Assembly: GCA_905210485.1 (NCBI GenBank)
Contig: CAJLXA010000008.1
Location: 1-45,152, forward strand
Direction of reading: 5' to 3'
Source: an uncultured Eubacteriales bacterium
GTDB taxonomy: Bacteria > Bacillota > Clostridia > Oscillospirales > CAG-272
DNA: 45,152 nt
Under the pieces are notes generated by a model. The model saw only the letters and a list, made by a program, of their open reading frames with translations. It ran no database searches and had not been told where the DNA came from. A program made the translations under genes and the position numbers. Below, one piece after another: positions 32,098 to 40,832 of the stretch (its first letter is position 1; each line of letters opens with the position of its first letter).

Positions 32098-35000
32098 ATG
32101 AACGGTTTTGTGCATTTGCATCTTCACAGCGAATACAGTCTTCTTGACGGCGCATGTCGGATTGAGGATATTCCCGCCGCCGCCGTTCTTGCGGGGCAGT
32201 CGGCTGTGGCGCTGACCGATCACGGCGCCATGTACGGAGCTGTGGCGTTTTATAAAGCATGTGTGAAGGCGGGAATCCGCCCGATTATCGGATGCGAGGT
32301 ATATGTGGCTCCGCGCTCCCGTTTTGATAAAAACGGTCGTGCGGAGCTTTCCGGCAATCATCTTATCCTGCTTGCCACCGATGAAACGGGATACCGCAAT
32401 CTCTCAAAACTCGTCTCTTTCGGGTTCACCGAGGGATTCTATCAAAAGCCGCGAATTGATCTTGAGCTTCTTTCCCGGTATCATGACGGCCTTATCGCGC
32501 TTTCCGCCTGTCTTGCGGGAGCGATTCCGCAGATGATTCTTGAGGGACGATTCGATGACGCGGAGGACTATGCCCGTAAAATGTCGGAAATGATGGGGAA
32601 AGACCGTTTTTATCTGGAACTGCAACGACACGGCTTGCCGGAAGACAAAGCGGTATGTGACGCGCTGATCCGTATATCCGAAAATACGGGAATTCCGCTT
32701 GTTGCGACAAACGACGTTCATTATATCAAAAAAAGTGACGCCGCCACTCAGGAAATTCTGATGTGTATTCAAACCAACAGCACGATTTCCGAACACAAAG
32801 TCAAAACGTTGCAGACCGATGAGTTTTATTTCAAAAGCACGGAAGAAATGGAACGTCTTTTTGCCGATGTACCCGAAGCGATAGAAAACACGCGGAAAAT
32901 TGCCGATATGTGCGCGTTTGATTTTCATTTCGGCGAGACGCATATGCCGTCTTTTGTGCCGGAAAACGGACTTACGCACAAAGAAAGCCTCGACCGCTTT
33001 GCCGAAGACGGTTTCCGTAAAAGAAAGTCCTGCGGACAATTTGATTTCAAACGTCATACAGAAGACGAATACCGTAACCGTATGGCATATGAACTTTCGG
33101 TCATTGACAAAATGGGCTTCAACGCCTATTTTCTGATTGTGCGTGATTTTGTCGCTTATGCCAAAGATAACGGGATACCCGTCGGTCCGGGGCGCGGAAG
33201 CGGCGCCGGAAGCCTTGTCGCCTATTGTATCGGCATCACCGATGTCGATCCGTTGAAATACGATCTGCTGTTTGAACGCTTTCTGAATCCGGAGCGTATT
33301 TCTTTACCCGACTTTGATATTGACTTCTGCTATATTCGCCGTGACGAAGTTTTGCAATATGTGCGCCGTCGCTACGGCGCCGATCACGTGGCGCAGATTG
33401 TGACATTCGGTACCATGGCGGCGCGCGCGGCGATACGCGACGTCGGTCGCGCCATGGGCATGTCGTATGCCGATACCGACCGCGTGGCAAAGTTGATTCC
33501 GCGTGAACTTTCGGCAACGCTTGCCGGCGCGCTGAAAAGGAAAGATCTGCGCGAACTCTATGACAGCGATGAAAAAGTGCGCGAACTTTACGACACCGCC
33601 ATGGCGCTGGAGGGAATGCCGCGTCATGCATCGACGCATGCCGCCGGCGTGGTTATTACCGAACGGCCGGTCAGCGATTATGTGCCGCTTACCGTGAATG
33701 ACGGCGGCATCGTGACTGAATACGACATGGATACCGTTGCGGAACTCGGACTTGTGAAGTTCGATTTTCTCGGACTGCGGTATCTGACGATTATAGACGA
33801 CGCGGCGAAAGCGGTACGCGAATCCGATCCGGAATTTGATATTGCCGCGATTCCGACAGACGATAAAGCGACTTTCCGTCTGATTTCCGACGGACAGGCC
33901 GACGGCGTTTTTCAATTGGAATCAAACGGCATGAAACAGATGCTGACGCAACTGCAGCCCGAAACGCTTGAAGATATTATTGCGGCCATCGCGCTTTACC
34001 GTCCCGGCCCTATGGATTCGATCCCGACGTATATTGCGCGCCGTCACGGCAGAGAACGGGTCACCTATCCTGTGCCCGAACTGGCCTCGGTTCTTGATGT
34101 CACATACGGTTGTATCGTCTATCAGGAACAGGTAATGCAGATTTTCCGTCTTTTGGCCGATTATACTTTTGCGCACGCCGATCTCGTACGTCGTGCCATG
34201 GCCAAAAAGAAGACAAGCGTTATGATGGCGGAAAAAGAAAACTTTATAGCGGGCGCAAAGAAAAAGGGGATTGACGAAAAAGCGGCCAACGCGATATTTG
34301 ACGATATGGCGTCTTTTGCTTCTTACGCGTTCAACAAGAGCCACGCAACCGCCTATGCCATGCTTTCATATCGTACGGCTTATCTGAAAACGCATCATAC
34401 GAAAGAATATATGGCGGCGCTTCTGACTTCCGTTCTTGGGAACGAAGCGAAAATCGGCGCCTATGTCCGTGAGTGCCAGAAGTTCCGGATACGGGTGCTT
34501 CCGCCGGATATCAATGAAAGCAAAATGAATTTTTCTGTTTGCGATAACGGTATCAGATTCGGACTTTTGGCGCTGAAAAATGTCGGCAGAACTTTTATAG
34601 ACGCCATTTTGAAAGAACGCGTGAGAGGACGTTTTCTTTCCTTCCGCGATTTCATCGACCGTATGGCGGGAACGGAACTCAACAGCCGTATGGTGGAAGC
34701 GTTGATCAAAAGCGGCGCTTTTGATTCGCTCGGCGTTTTCCGTAGCCGGCTGATGGCGGTTTACGCCGGTATGATCGACAGTGCGTCGGAAAAAGCCAAA
34801 CGGAATCTTGACGGTCAGTTTGATTTGTTTTCCGATATGGGAGCGGCGCTCCCCGACGCAGACGTCGCATATCCGAATATTCCGGAATATACCACGCGTG
34901 AGCTGTTGCTGCTTGAGAAAGAAAGTTCCGGTCTTTATTTCACAGGGCATTTGCTTGATGACTACCGATTGCATATTGAAGCGCTTCTGCCGGACTCTAT

Positions 35001-35622
35001 TGCCGATATTTTATCGTCTTTTGAGGAAAATACCCCTGAAGTCCGCTATAATGAAAAAGATACGGTACGGCTTGCGGGCATTGTAACCGGCCGCACGGAG
35101 AAATTGACGCGCGACGGCCGCCGTATGTTCTTTTTGACGCTTGAAGACCGCTATGCGGAAATGGAAGTTATCGTCTTTGCGGGGCAGGCCGAGAAATTCG
35201 GCGCCTATCTTACCGTGGAGTCGGCCGCTTTCGTTTCCGGGCGCCTTTCGATACGGGATGACGAGCCGCCGAAACTGATTCTGTCGGACGCGGCGCTTCT
35301 GATGACAAACGAAACGGTCCGCGCAAAGCAGGCGGCGGATAAAGCGGCGGATAAAAAAGAAGAACCCGCATCGAAAAACAGCGATAAAACGCCGTCCGCC
35401 GGTGAAAAGAAGCTGTATCTGCGGGTACCGTCCAAGGAAGACCCTTTGTTCCGCACGGCGCTCCTGATTCTGCGCCAGCACCCCGGCCCGACGCCTGTCG
35501 TGGTATACGACGGCAAAACCGGGAAATACAGCATGAAAACCGATGGCGGTGTAACGCCGGGGGACTCCCTTCTGTCAAAACTTTCCGAATACCTCGGTGA
35601 AGAAAATGTTGTTTACCGTTGA
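32098..35622 (+). CDS. dnaE: DNA polymerase III alpha subunit
   Basis: Replicative-type C-family polymerase of 1174 residues. N-terminal PHP domain (FVHLHLHSEYSLLDGA near 3-18), polymerase with PDFDIDF at 404-410 carrying catalytic Asp residues, then the beta-clamp and finger regions, tandem HhH, and a C-terminal OB fold near 990-1080 (VRLAGIVTGRTEK). Length and order fit DnaE1/DnaE3 of Firmicutes rather than PolC. A charged Lys/Ala-rich insert (1080-1110) precedes the last segment. GGAGGAACAGC precedes ATG 32098. Confidence 0.96.
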   Translation: MNGFVHLHLHSEYSLLDGACRIEDIPAAAVLAGQSAVALTDHGAMYGAVAFYKACVKAGIRPIIGCEVYVAPRSRFDKNGRAELSGNHLILLATDETGYRNLSKLVSFGFTEGFYQKPRIDLELLSRYHDGLIALSACLAGAIPQMILEGRFDDAEDYARKMSEMMGKDRFYLELQRHGLPEDKAVCDALIRISENTGIPLVATNDVHYIKKSDAATQEILMCIQTNSTISEHKVKTLQTDEFYFKSTEEMERLFADVPEAIENTRKIADMCAFDFHFGETHMPSFVPENGLTHKESLDRFAEDGFRKRKSCGQFDFKRHTEDEYRNRMAYELSVIDKMGFNAYFLIVRDFVAYAKDNGIPVGPGRGSGAGSLVAYCIGITDVDPLKYDLLFERFLNPERISLPDFDIDFCYIRRDEVLQYVRRRYGADHVAQIVTFGTMAARAAIRDVGRAMGMSYADTDRVAKLIPRELSATLAGALKRKDLRELYDSDEKVRELYDTAMALEGMPRHASTHAAGVVITERPVSDYVPLTVNDGGIVTEYDMDTVAELGLVKFDFLGLRYLTIIDDAAKAVRESDPEFDIAAIPTDDKATFRLISDGQADGVFQLESNGMKQMLTQLQPETLEDIIAAIALYRPGPMDSIPTYIARRHGRERVTYPVPELASVLDVTYGCIVYQEQVMQIFRLLADYTFAHADLVRRAMAKKKTSVMMAEKENFIAGAKKKGIDEKAANAIFDDMASFASYAFNKSHATAYAMLSYRTAYLKTHHTKEYMAALLTSVLGNEAKIGAYVRECQKFRIRVLPPDINESKMNFSVCDNGIRFGLLALKNVGRTFIDAILKERVRGRFLSFRDFIDRMAGTELNSRMVEALIKSGAFDSLGVFRSRLMAVYAGMIDSASEKAKRNLDGQFDLFSDMGAALPDADVAYPNIPEYTTRELLLLEKESSGLYFTGHLLDDYRLHIEALLPDSIADILSSFEENTPEVRYNEKDTVRLAGIVTGRTEKLTRDGRRMFFLTLEDRYAEMEVIVFAGQAEKFGAYLTVESAAFVSGRLSIRDDEPPKLILSDAALLMTNETVRAKQAADKAADKKEEPASKNSDKTPSAGEKKLYLRVPSKEDPLFRTALLILRQHPGPTPVVVYDGKTGKYSMKTDGGVTPGDSLLSKLSEYLGEENVVYR

Positions 35623-35726
35623 TTTCTTTTTCCCGATTCGGTAATACTTTACCGTAGAGGATACGTTTTCCGCCCGTTTTCGCTTTTATTCGTATTTTTA
35701 TTATTTGTAAATATCCTGCGTTCGCC

Positions 35727-35755
35727 TTGACAAACGGCGCTTTCCAGTGTATAAT
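35727..35755 (+). promoter_or_regulatory. Perfect consensus promoter of the CvpA-like gene
   Basis: TTGACA 35727-35732 and TATAAT 35750-35755, spacer 17. Confidence 0.9.
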
Positions 35756-35799
35756 CAACCTATCCCGAGTGTTAACTTATATAGTAAGGAGTATATACT

Positions 35800-36585
35800 A
35801 TGGAGTATCCGAATTTTGGTGACTATATTTCCGGCATCGCTACGGCGCCGATCAATCTTCTATGCGACCTGATTCTTCTGACGATCGTGATCGTTTTTGC
35901 AGTGCAGGGGGCGAAGAAAGGGTTTGTCAATTCTACTTATTCCTTTGTGAAACCTGTCGGCACTTTGATCATTGCGTTTCTTCTTTGCCGTCCTCTCGGA
36001 AACTGGCTGTTTGATATGCATCTTTTTGACGGACTCACCGAGTCGGTGAAAAACAGTCTTGTCGACATGATTCAGAGCAATGAATTCCTCGCGGAACACG
36101 AGGGACAGACCGTTACCGGGTTCACGGGCATTATCGGTGCGCTTCTCGCTCTTTCGGGAGATCAGGAGCTGACCGAGAAACTGTCCAATATTCTGACGGC
36201 CGACCCCGAAACCATGTACGAAATCGCGTCCTCCATCACGTCGGTTCTTGCCGTAATCTTTACGTTTATCGCGCTTCTGATTTTCGGCGGCCTTCTGATA
36301 AAACTTGCGTTCAAACTTCTCGATCAGGTCTTTTCCTTGCCGGTGTTGAATGTTGTCAACTTCATCTGCGGCATTGTGATGGGACTTCTGATCGGCGGCG
36401 TGATAGCATGGCTTTCCAGTTATCTCATCTATTTCCTTGTCACGTGGCTCGGCGGAACTATGAACATTCCGTTTTTCGCGGCGTTCGGGACGGGTAAGGG
36501 AACTTATATCGAACAATTCCTGTTCGGATTCAATCCCGTGCGGTTTGCTTTGGAATCGCTTGCCGATTCGATGATCTTCGCCTGA
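35800..36585 (+). CDS. CvpA-family membrane protein
   Basis: Protein of 261 residues with four membrane segments (about 22-40, 50-66, 143-168 and 184-210). The CvpA outline is seen: VIVFAVQGAKKGFVNSTY after the first segment and the VVNFICGIVMGLLIGG segment near the end, with a long loop containing the central hydrophilic part. Homologues are required for colicin V production in E. coli and for bile or envelope resistance in other bacteria; mechanism unclear. AAGGAG precedes ATG 35800. Confidence 0.85.
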   Translation: MEYPNFGDYISGIATAPINLLCDLILLTIVIVFAVQGAKKGFVNSTYSFVKPVGTLIIAFLLCRPLGNWLFDMHLFDGLTESVKNSLVDMIQSNEFLAEHEGQTVTGFTGIIGALLALSGDQELTEKLSNILTADPETMYEIASSITSVLAVIFTFIALLIFGGLLIKLAFKLLDQVFSLPVLNVVNFICGIVMGLLIGGVIAWLSSYLIYFLVTWLGGTMNIPFFAAFGTGKGTYIEQFLFGFNPVRFALESLADSMIFA

Positions 36586-36669
36586 GACTTCTCTCGTGAG
36601 TGCCGCTGTGCGGCATTTCCCGAAAAAACTTTATTCCATATTTTCTTAATGCAAAGTAGGTAAATACCG

Positions 36670-38964
36670 ATGCAAATGTGTGCAAAATGCCAGAAACGTG
36701 TGGCGGTCGTGTTTATTACACGCACCGAGAACAATCAGACCACCACGGAAGGCTATTGTTTGAAATGCGCCCGTGAAATGGGCATCCGTCCCCCGACAAA
36801 CGATTTTCTTGCCAAAATGGGCATTTCCGAAGATATGCTTGAGGCAATCGGCAATGAACTTCAGGAGGCTATGCCGGAGGGTGACAATAACGAAGACGGC
36901 GGCGCTCCCGCTGTGGACATTCCGAAACTTTTTCAGAATCTCCCGTTTACATTCGGAAACGCTTCGGAAAATGATAATAAAAAAACCGATGAGACGAAAA
37001 ATCCGTCGGACAAAGAGAAAAAGCCGGCGCGGAAATTTCTCTCTACCTATTGCCGCGATCTGACCGCGGCGGCCGCCGAAGGCAAAATCGACCGCATTAT
37101 AGGCCGCGAACAGGAACTGCAACGCATGATTCAGATTCTGTGTCGTCGCCAGAAAAACAATCCTTGCCTTATCGGTGAACCCGGCGTCGGTAAAACGGCC
37201 ATTGCGGAGGCGCTCGCTCTGCGCATTGCCGCCGGCGACGTACCGTATTCGCTTCGCGATAAGGAGATATATCTCGTTGATCTGACGGCTCTTGTTGCCG
37301 GAACACAGTTCCGCGGCCAGTTTGAATCGCGCGTTCTCGGTCTCCTGAAAGAAGTGAAGGCGGCGGGGAATATCATTCTTGTGATCGACGAAGTGCATAA
37401 TATCGTCGGTTCCGGCGATGCCGATGGCGGTATGAATGCTGCCAATATCATGAAGCCCTCCCTGTCACGCGGCGAAATCCAGGTGATCGGCGCCACCACG
37501 ATGAAAGAGTATCGTAAATACATCGAAAAAGACAGCGCGTTGGAGCGCCGTTTTCAGCCGATCGTTGTGAATGAACCGTCCGTCGGCGACAGTGTGAAAA
37601 TGCTTCTCGGCATTAAAGATTATTATGAAAAGTATCATCGCGTCAAAATTCCGGACGATGTTGTACGGGCGGCCGTAACATTGTCGGAACGCTACATTAC
37701 CGACCGTTTTCTGCCCGATAAAGCGATCGACCTCCTTGATGAGTCCGCCTCATATGTATCGCTTCATTCCGACGCTCTGAACGAACTTCGCGCGAATGAA
37801 AAGCAAACGACCGAACTGCTTCAGGAGAAAGCGAAAATCGAAAGTCTGCCGGACAGCGAAGACAGTGCAAAGCAGGAAGAGAAGTTCCGTATGCTGGCCG
37901 ATATCAAGGTACGGGAACTGCAACTTTCCGAAGAAGCCGAAAAACTGCGCCCCGCATGCGACGCTATTGCCGTCACCGTAAACGATCTTGCAAAAGTCAT
38001 CGAGGTATGGACCGGTGTTCCGGCCTCTTCCATCAGCGAATCGGATTTCATGCAACTCCGCGGTCTGGAAGACCGCCTGAAAGAACGGATTGTCGGTCAG
38101 GATACGGCGATTTCCGCCATTGTCCGCGCCATCAAACGCAAACGTACCGGTATTTCCGCGCGCCGCAGTCCCGTTTCCTTTATTTTCGCCGGTCCGACCG
38201 GCGTCGGAAAAACCGAACTTGTCAAGGTTCTGGCACAGGATCTTTTCAAGCAACCGGAAAGCCTGATCCGACTGGACATGTCCGAATTTATGGAAAAACA
38301 CGCGGTTTCCCGCATTATCGGCGCGCCTCCCGGATATGTCGGATATGACGAAGCCGGGCAACTGACGGAGAAGATCCGTCGCCGTCCGTACAGCGTTGTA
38401 CTGTTTGACGAAATCGAAAAGGCTCACCCCGATGTTCTCAACATTCTGCTTCAGATTCTTGACGACGGTCATATCACCGACGCGGGCGGCCGCGAGATCA
38501 ACTTTGAAAACACGATCATCGTGATGACGACCAATGCCGGTTCGGAAAAGAGCACAACGGTTTCCGGTTTTTCGACTGCAGACAGCACGGAACGGACCAA
38601 AGAAAAGACCATGCGTGCGCTTTCGTCTTTCCTGCGGCCGGAATTTCTGAACCGTATTGACGAAATCGTGACATTCCGCCATCTGACGGAAGAGGATTTC
38701 AAGGCTATCGCCGGAATTCAGCTTTCCGATCTTTCCAAGGCTCTTGCGGAACGCGGCGTCCGCTTTACGTTCACGGAAGCCGCCGCCGCATATATTGCGC
38801 GGGAATCCTACTCCGAAAAGTTCGGCGCGCGTAATATGCGCCGCTATATCGAGACGCATGTGGAAGACACGCTTGCCGAAAAAATGATTGACGCATATCA
38901 AACGGGTCTCGTCGGTGCACATCTGGATATAAAAGACGGAAAACTTGACATTTCTACTATATAA
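36670..38964 (+). CDS. ClpE-type AAA+ unfoldase (Clp protease ATP-binding subunit)
   Basis: Hsp100 protein of 764 residues. It lacks the usual Clp N-domain and instead begins with a zinc finger, Cys 4, 7, 30 and 33, as in ClpE/McsA. Two AAA+ modules follow: Walker A GEPGVGKT at 169-176 and GPTGVGKT at 508-515, with a short middle coiled coil (370-425). The loop VSGF at 631-634 occupies the place of the ClpP-docking (V/I)GF loop of ClpC, so partnership with ClpP is likely. ClpC/E proteins unfold substrates for degradation. Spacing of 84 bases from the CvpA-like gene holds only a weak hairpin (36601-36615). Confidence 0.9.
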   Translation: MQMCAKCQKRVAVVFITRTENNQTTTEGYCLKCAREMGIRPPTNDFLAKMGISEDMLEAIGNELQEAMPEGDNNEDGGAPAVDIPKLFQNLPFTFGNASENDNKKTDETKNPSDKEKKPARKFLSTYCRDLTAAAAEGKIDRIIGREQELQRMIQILCRRQKNNPCLIGEPGVGKTAIAEALALRIAAGDVPYSLRDKEIYLVDLTALVAGTQFRGQFESRVLGLLKEVKAAGNIILVIDEVHNIVGSGDADGGMNAANIMKPSLSRGEIQVIGATTMKEYRKYIEKDSALERRFQPIVVNEPSVGDSVKMLLGIKDYYEKYHRVKIPDDVVRAAVTLSERYITDRFLPDKAIDLLDESASYVSLHSDALNELRANEKQTTELLQEKAKIESLPDSEDSAKQEEKFRMLADIKVRELQLSEEAEKLRPACDAIAVTVNDLAKVIEVWTGVPASSISESDFMQLRGLEDRLKERIVGQDTAISAIVRAIKRKRTGISARRSPVSFIFAGPTGVGKTELVKVLAQDLFKQPESLIRLDMSEFMEKHAVSRIIGAPPGYVGYDEAGQLTEKIRRRPYSVVLFDEIEKAHPDVLNILLQILDDGHITDAGGREINFENTIIVMTTNAGSEKSTTVSGFSTADSTERTKEKTMRALSSFLRPEFLNRIDEIVTFRHLTEEDFKAIAGIQLSDLSKALAERGVRFTFTEAAAAYIARESYSEKFGARNMRRYIETHVEDTLAEKMIDAYQTGLVGAHLDIKDGKLDISTI

Positions 38965-39025
38965 TTATTAAAAAGACGGACGCGCGTAAATAAAACAATA
39001 TAGATTCCGTCAAATATATGCAGGG

Positions 39026-39113
39026 ACAGATACATGCGAGGGCGTTTTGCCCGTTGCGCCTACGGACACGGTTCCGGCGCAACACAGGCTGCGATGGCTT
39101 TTCATGTATCTGT
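39026..39113 (+). ncRNA. Structured RNA element before mrp, unidentified
   Basis: An 11-bp perfect outer stem, 39026-39036 with 39103-39113, encloses GGGC/GCCC (40-43 with 49-52 of 390xx; 39040-39043/39049-39052) and an 8-bp perfect stem 39053-39060 with 39076-39083. The two inner hairpins stack without a gap, giving a three-way junction. A short unpaired arm (39084-39102) closes it. No matching riboswitch was recognised. It ends 30 bases before the mrp start, so it may control mrp or be an independent small RNA. Confidence 0.6.
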
Positions 39114-39143
39114 GTGATAAATCCTGAGAAAGAAGAATAAAAA

Positions 39144-39983
39144 ATGAGCGAATGTACCCATGACTGCTCCTCTTGCGGCAGTAAGTGCGATTCTGCCGAA
39201 AAGAACTCGCTTCTTGCGCCGGAAAATGCGGCAAGTCACGTAAAGCACGTTATCGGCGTTGTCAGCGGAAAAGGCGGCGTCGGAAAATCTCTTGTTACTT
39301 CCATGCTGGCGGTCACTATGCGCCGTCGCGGTTACAAAACGGCTATTCTCGACGCCGACATCACCGGCCCCTCCATTCCGAAGGCTTTCGGCCTTTCCGG
39401 AATGTTGATTGAGGGGAGCGATATCGGTATGTTTCCCGCCAAAACAAGAACCGGCATTGAAGTGATGTCGGTGAATCTGATGGTGGACGAAGAAACAAAA
39501 CCCGTTGTGTGGCGCGGACCCGTCATCGCAGGAATGGTGAAACAGTTCTGGAGCGACGTCGTGTGGAACGACGTGGATTATATGTTTGTGGACATGCCTC
39601 CCGGAACGGGCGACGTACCGCTGACGGTATTTCAGAGTCTCCCGCTTGACGGTATTGTCATCATGACCAGTCCCCAGGAACTTGTTTCCATGATTGTAAC
39701 CAAAGCGGTAAATATGGCCAATATGATGCATATTCCCGTTTTCGGTATGATTGAGAACATGAGTTATTTCCGGTGTCCCGACTGCGGGAAAGAGTATCCG
39801 ATTTTTGGCGAAAGCGGCATTGACGCACTCTCCGAAAAAACAGGTATTCCCGTTCTCGCAAAACTGCCGATTGATTCTCATCTTTCCGCGCTCGTCGACA
39901 AGGGAATCATTGAACTTATGGAGAATGATTATCTTGGAGCCGCCGCTGATGTGATCGAAAAAGCGGTCGCCGCAAAAGAATAA
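39144..39983 (+). CDS. mrp: Mrp/NBP35-type iron-sulfur carrier ATPase
   Basis: P-loop protein of 279 residues that assembles or carries 4Fe-4S clusters. N-terminal Cys residues 4, 8, 11 and 15 (CxxxCxxCxxxC), deviant Walker A SGKGGVGKS at 41-49, DADITGPSIPK, DMPPGTGDV, and a C-terminal CPDC motif for the bridging cluster. The start lacks a strong ribosome site (GAGAAAGAAG). A structured RNA precedes it. Mrp homologues support radical-SAM and other Fe-S enzymes in the cell, such as HemW here. Confidence 0.94.
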   Translation: MSECTHDCSSCGSKCDSAEKNSLLAPENAASHVKHVIGVVSGKGGVGKSLVTSMLAVTMRRRGYKTAILDADITGPSIPKAFGLSGMLIEGSDIGMFPAKTRTGIEVMSVNLMVDEETKPVVWRGPVIAGMVKQFWSDVVWNDVDYMFVDMPPGTGDVPLTVFQSLPLDGIVIMTSPQELVSMIVTKAVNMANMMHIPVFGMIENMSYFRCPDCGKEYPIFGESGIDALSEKTGIPVLAKLPIDSHLSALVDKGIIELMENDYLGAAADVIEKAVAAKE

Positions 39984-40018
39984 AAGAAAACTGCGCTTTT
40001 CGGCGCAGTTTTCTTTTT
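39982..40018 (+). terminator. Intrinsic terminator of mrp
   Basis: 15-bp perfect stem, 39982-39996 with 40003-40017, loop TTTTCG, with a T-rich right arm and tail. Confidence 0.88.
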
Positions 40019-40080
40019 ACCTGCCGATGGTTCACTGTATAATATTTTTTTAAAAATGCAAATAAATTTATATAAACCTA

Positions 40081-40109
40081 TTGACAAGTTTAATGCAGCG
40101 TGATACAAT
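40081..40109 (+). promoter_or_regulatory. Sigma-A promoter of the RHH–clpB operon
   Basis: TTGACA 40081-40086, TACAAT 40104-40109, spacer 17. No CIRCE element or CtsR box was seen around it. Confidence 0.85.
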
Positions 40110-40134
40110 AATAACGTAAGAAAGGAGGTTCCGT

Positions 40135-40791
40135 ATGCGAAAGAGCGTATATTCGTTGGTACTGACAGATGACGTGGTGGCGCACATAGACCGCCTTGCG
40201 TACCGTAACAACACAAACCGTTCCAATATGGTGAACCAGATACTCGCCGAATATGTTTCTTATGTAACCCCGGAAAAACGTATCGGCCGGATATTTGATC
40301 AGATTCATGAATTGCTCGGCACAAGAGACACTTTCCAGATGCTTGCGCAACCCTCCGACACAATGATTTCGTTGCGGTCGGCGTTGGTATATAAATACAA
40401 TCCTACGGTAAAATACAGTGTGGAACTGTATCGGCACCGCGACGACGCCATCGGTGAATTGCGTGTCACATTGCGTACGCAAAACAACGTTCTGCTTTTA
40501 TATATGTCCCGCTTTTTTCAACTTTTTTCGGAGATCGAACGTTCTCTGATCGGTGATTCCGAATCGGCTTTTGAAGACGGAAGATATACACGGACGCTGG
40601 TTGTCAGAGAAAAAGACGGCGCATGCACGGCGGAAGACGCAACGATCGGGGAATTGATTGCCGATTATATCGCGGTCGTTGACCGATCTATGAAAGTTTT
40701 CTTTTCCGCACCGGACGATCCCGAAGAATCGGTTCCCGCTATACGGGACATCTATCGTTCCTATCTCGCAAAACATCACATTTTTCTGTAG
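40135..40791 (+). CDS. Ribbon-helix-helix (CopG-like) regulator
   Basis: Protein of 218 residues; AGGAGG precedes ATG 40135. Residues 1-45 fit a ribbon-helix-helix DNA-binding domain: strand SVYSLVLTDDVVAHI, then helices DRLAYRNNTNRSNMVN and QILAEYVSYV. The remaining 170 residues form an unidentified domain that may sense stress or ligand. It is the only gene in the window ending in TAG; a read-through would add 7 codons to a TGA at 40813. It lies 41 bases before clpB with no terminator between, so it likely controls the operon. In most Firmicutes clpB is under CtsR and/or HrcA, neither seen here. Confidence 0.75.
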   Translation: MRKSVYSLVLTDDVVAHIDRLAYRNNTNRSNMVNQILAEYVSYVTPEKRIGRIFDQIHELLGTRDTFQMLAQPSDTMISLRSALVYKYNPTVKYSVELYRHRDDAIGELRVTLRTQNNVLLLYMSRFFQLFSEIERSLIGDSESAFEDGRYTRTLVVREKDGACTAEDATIGELIADYIAVVDRSMKVFFSAPDDPEESVPAIRDIYRSYLAKHHIFL

Positions 40792-40832
40792 TTTGCACCC
40801 TTTTTGGAAAATTGAAATAAAGGAGTGATTTT

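Noticed and set aside
40060..40134. CIRCE or CtsR operator before the RHH–clpB operon
   Set aside because: No TTAGCACTC–GAGTGCTAA pair and no GGTCAAA repeat is present.
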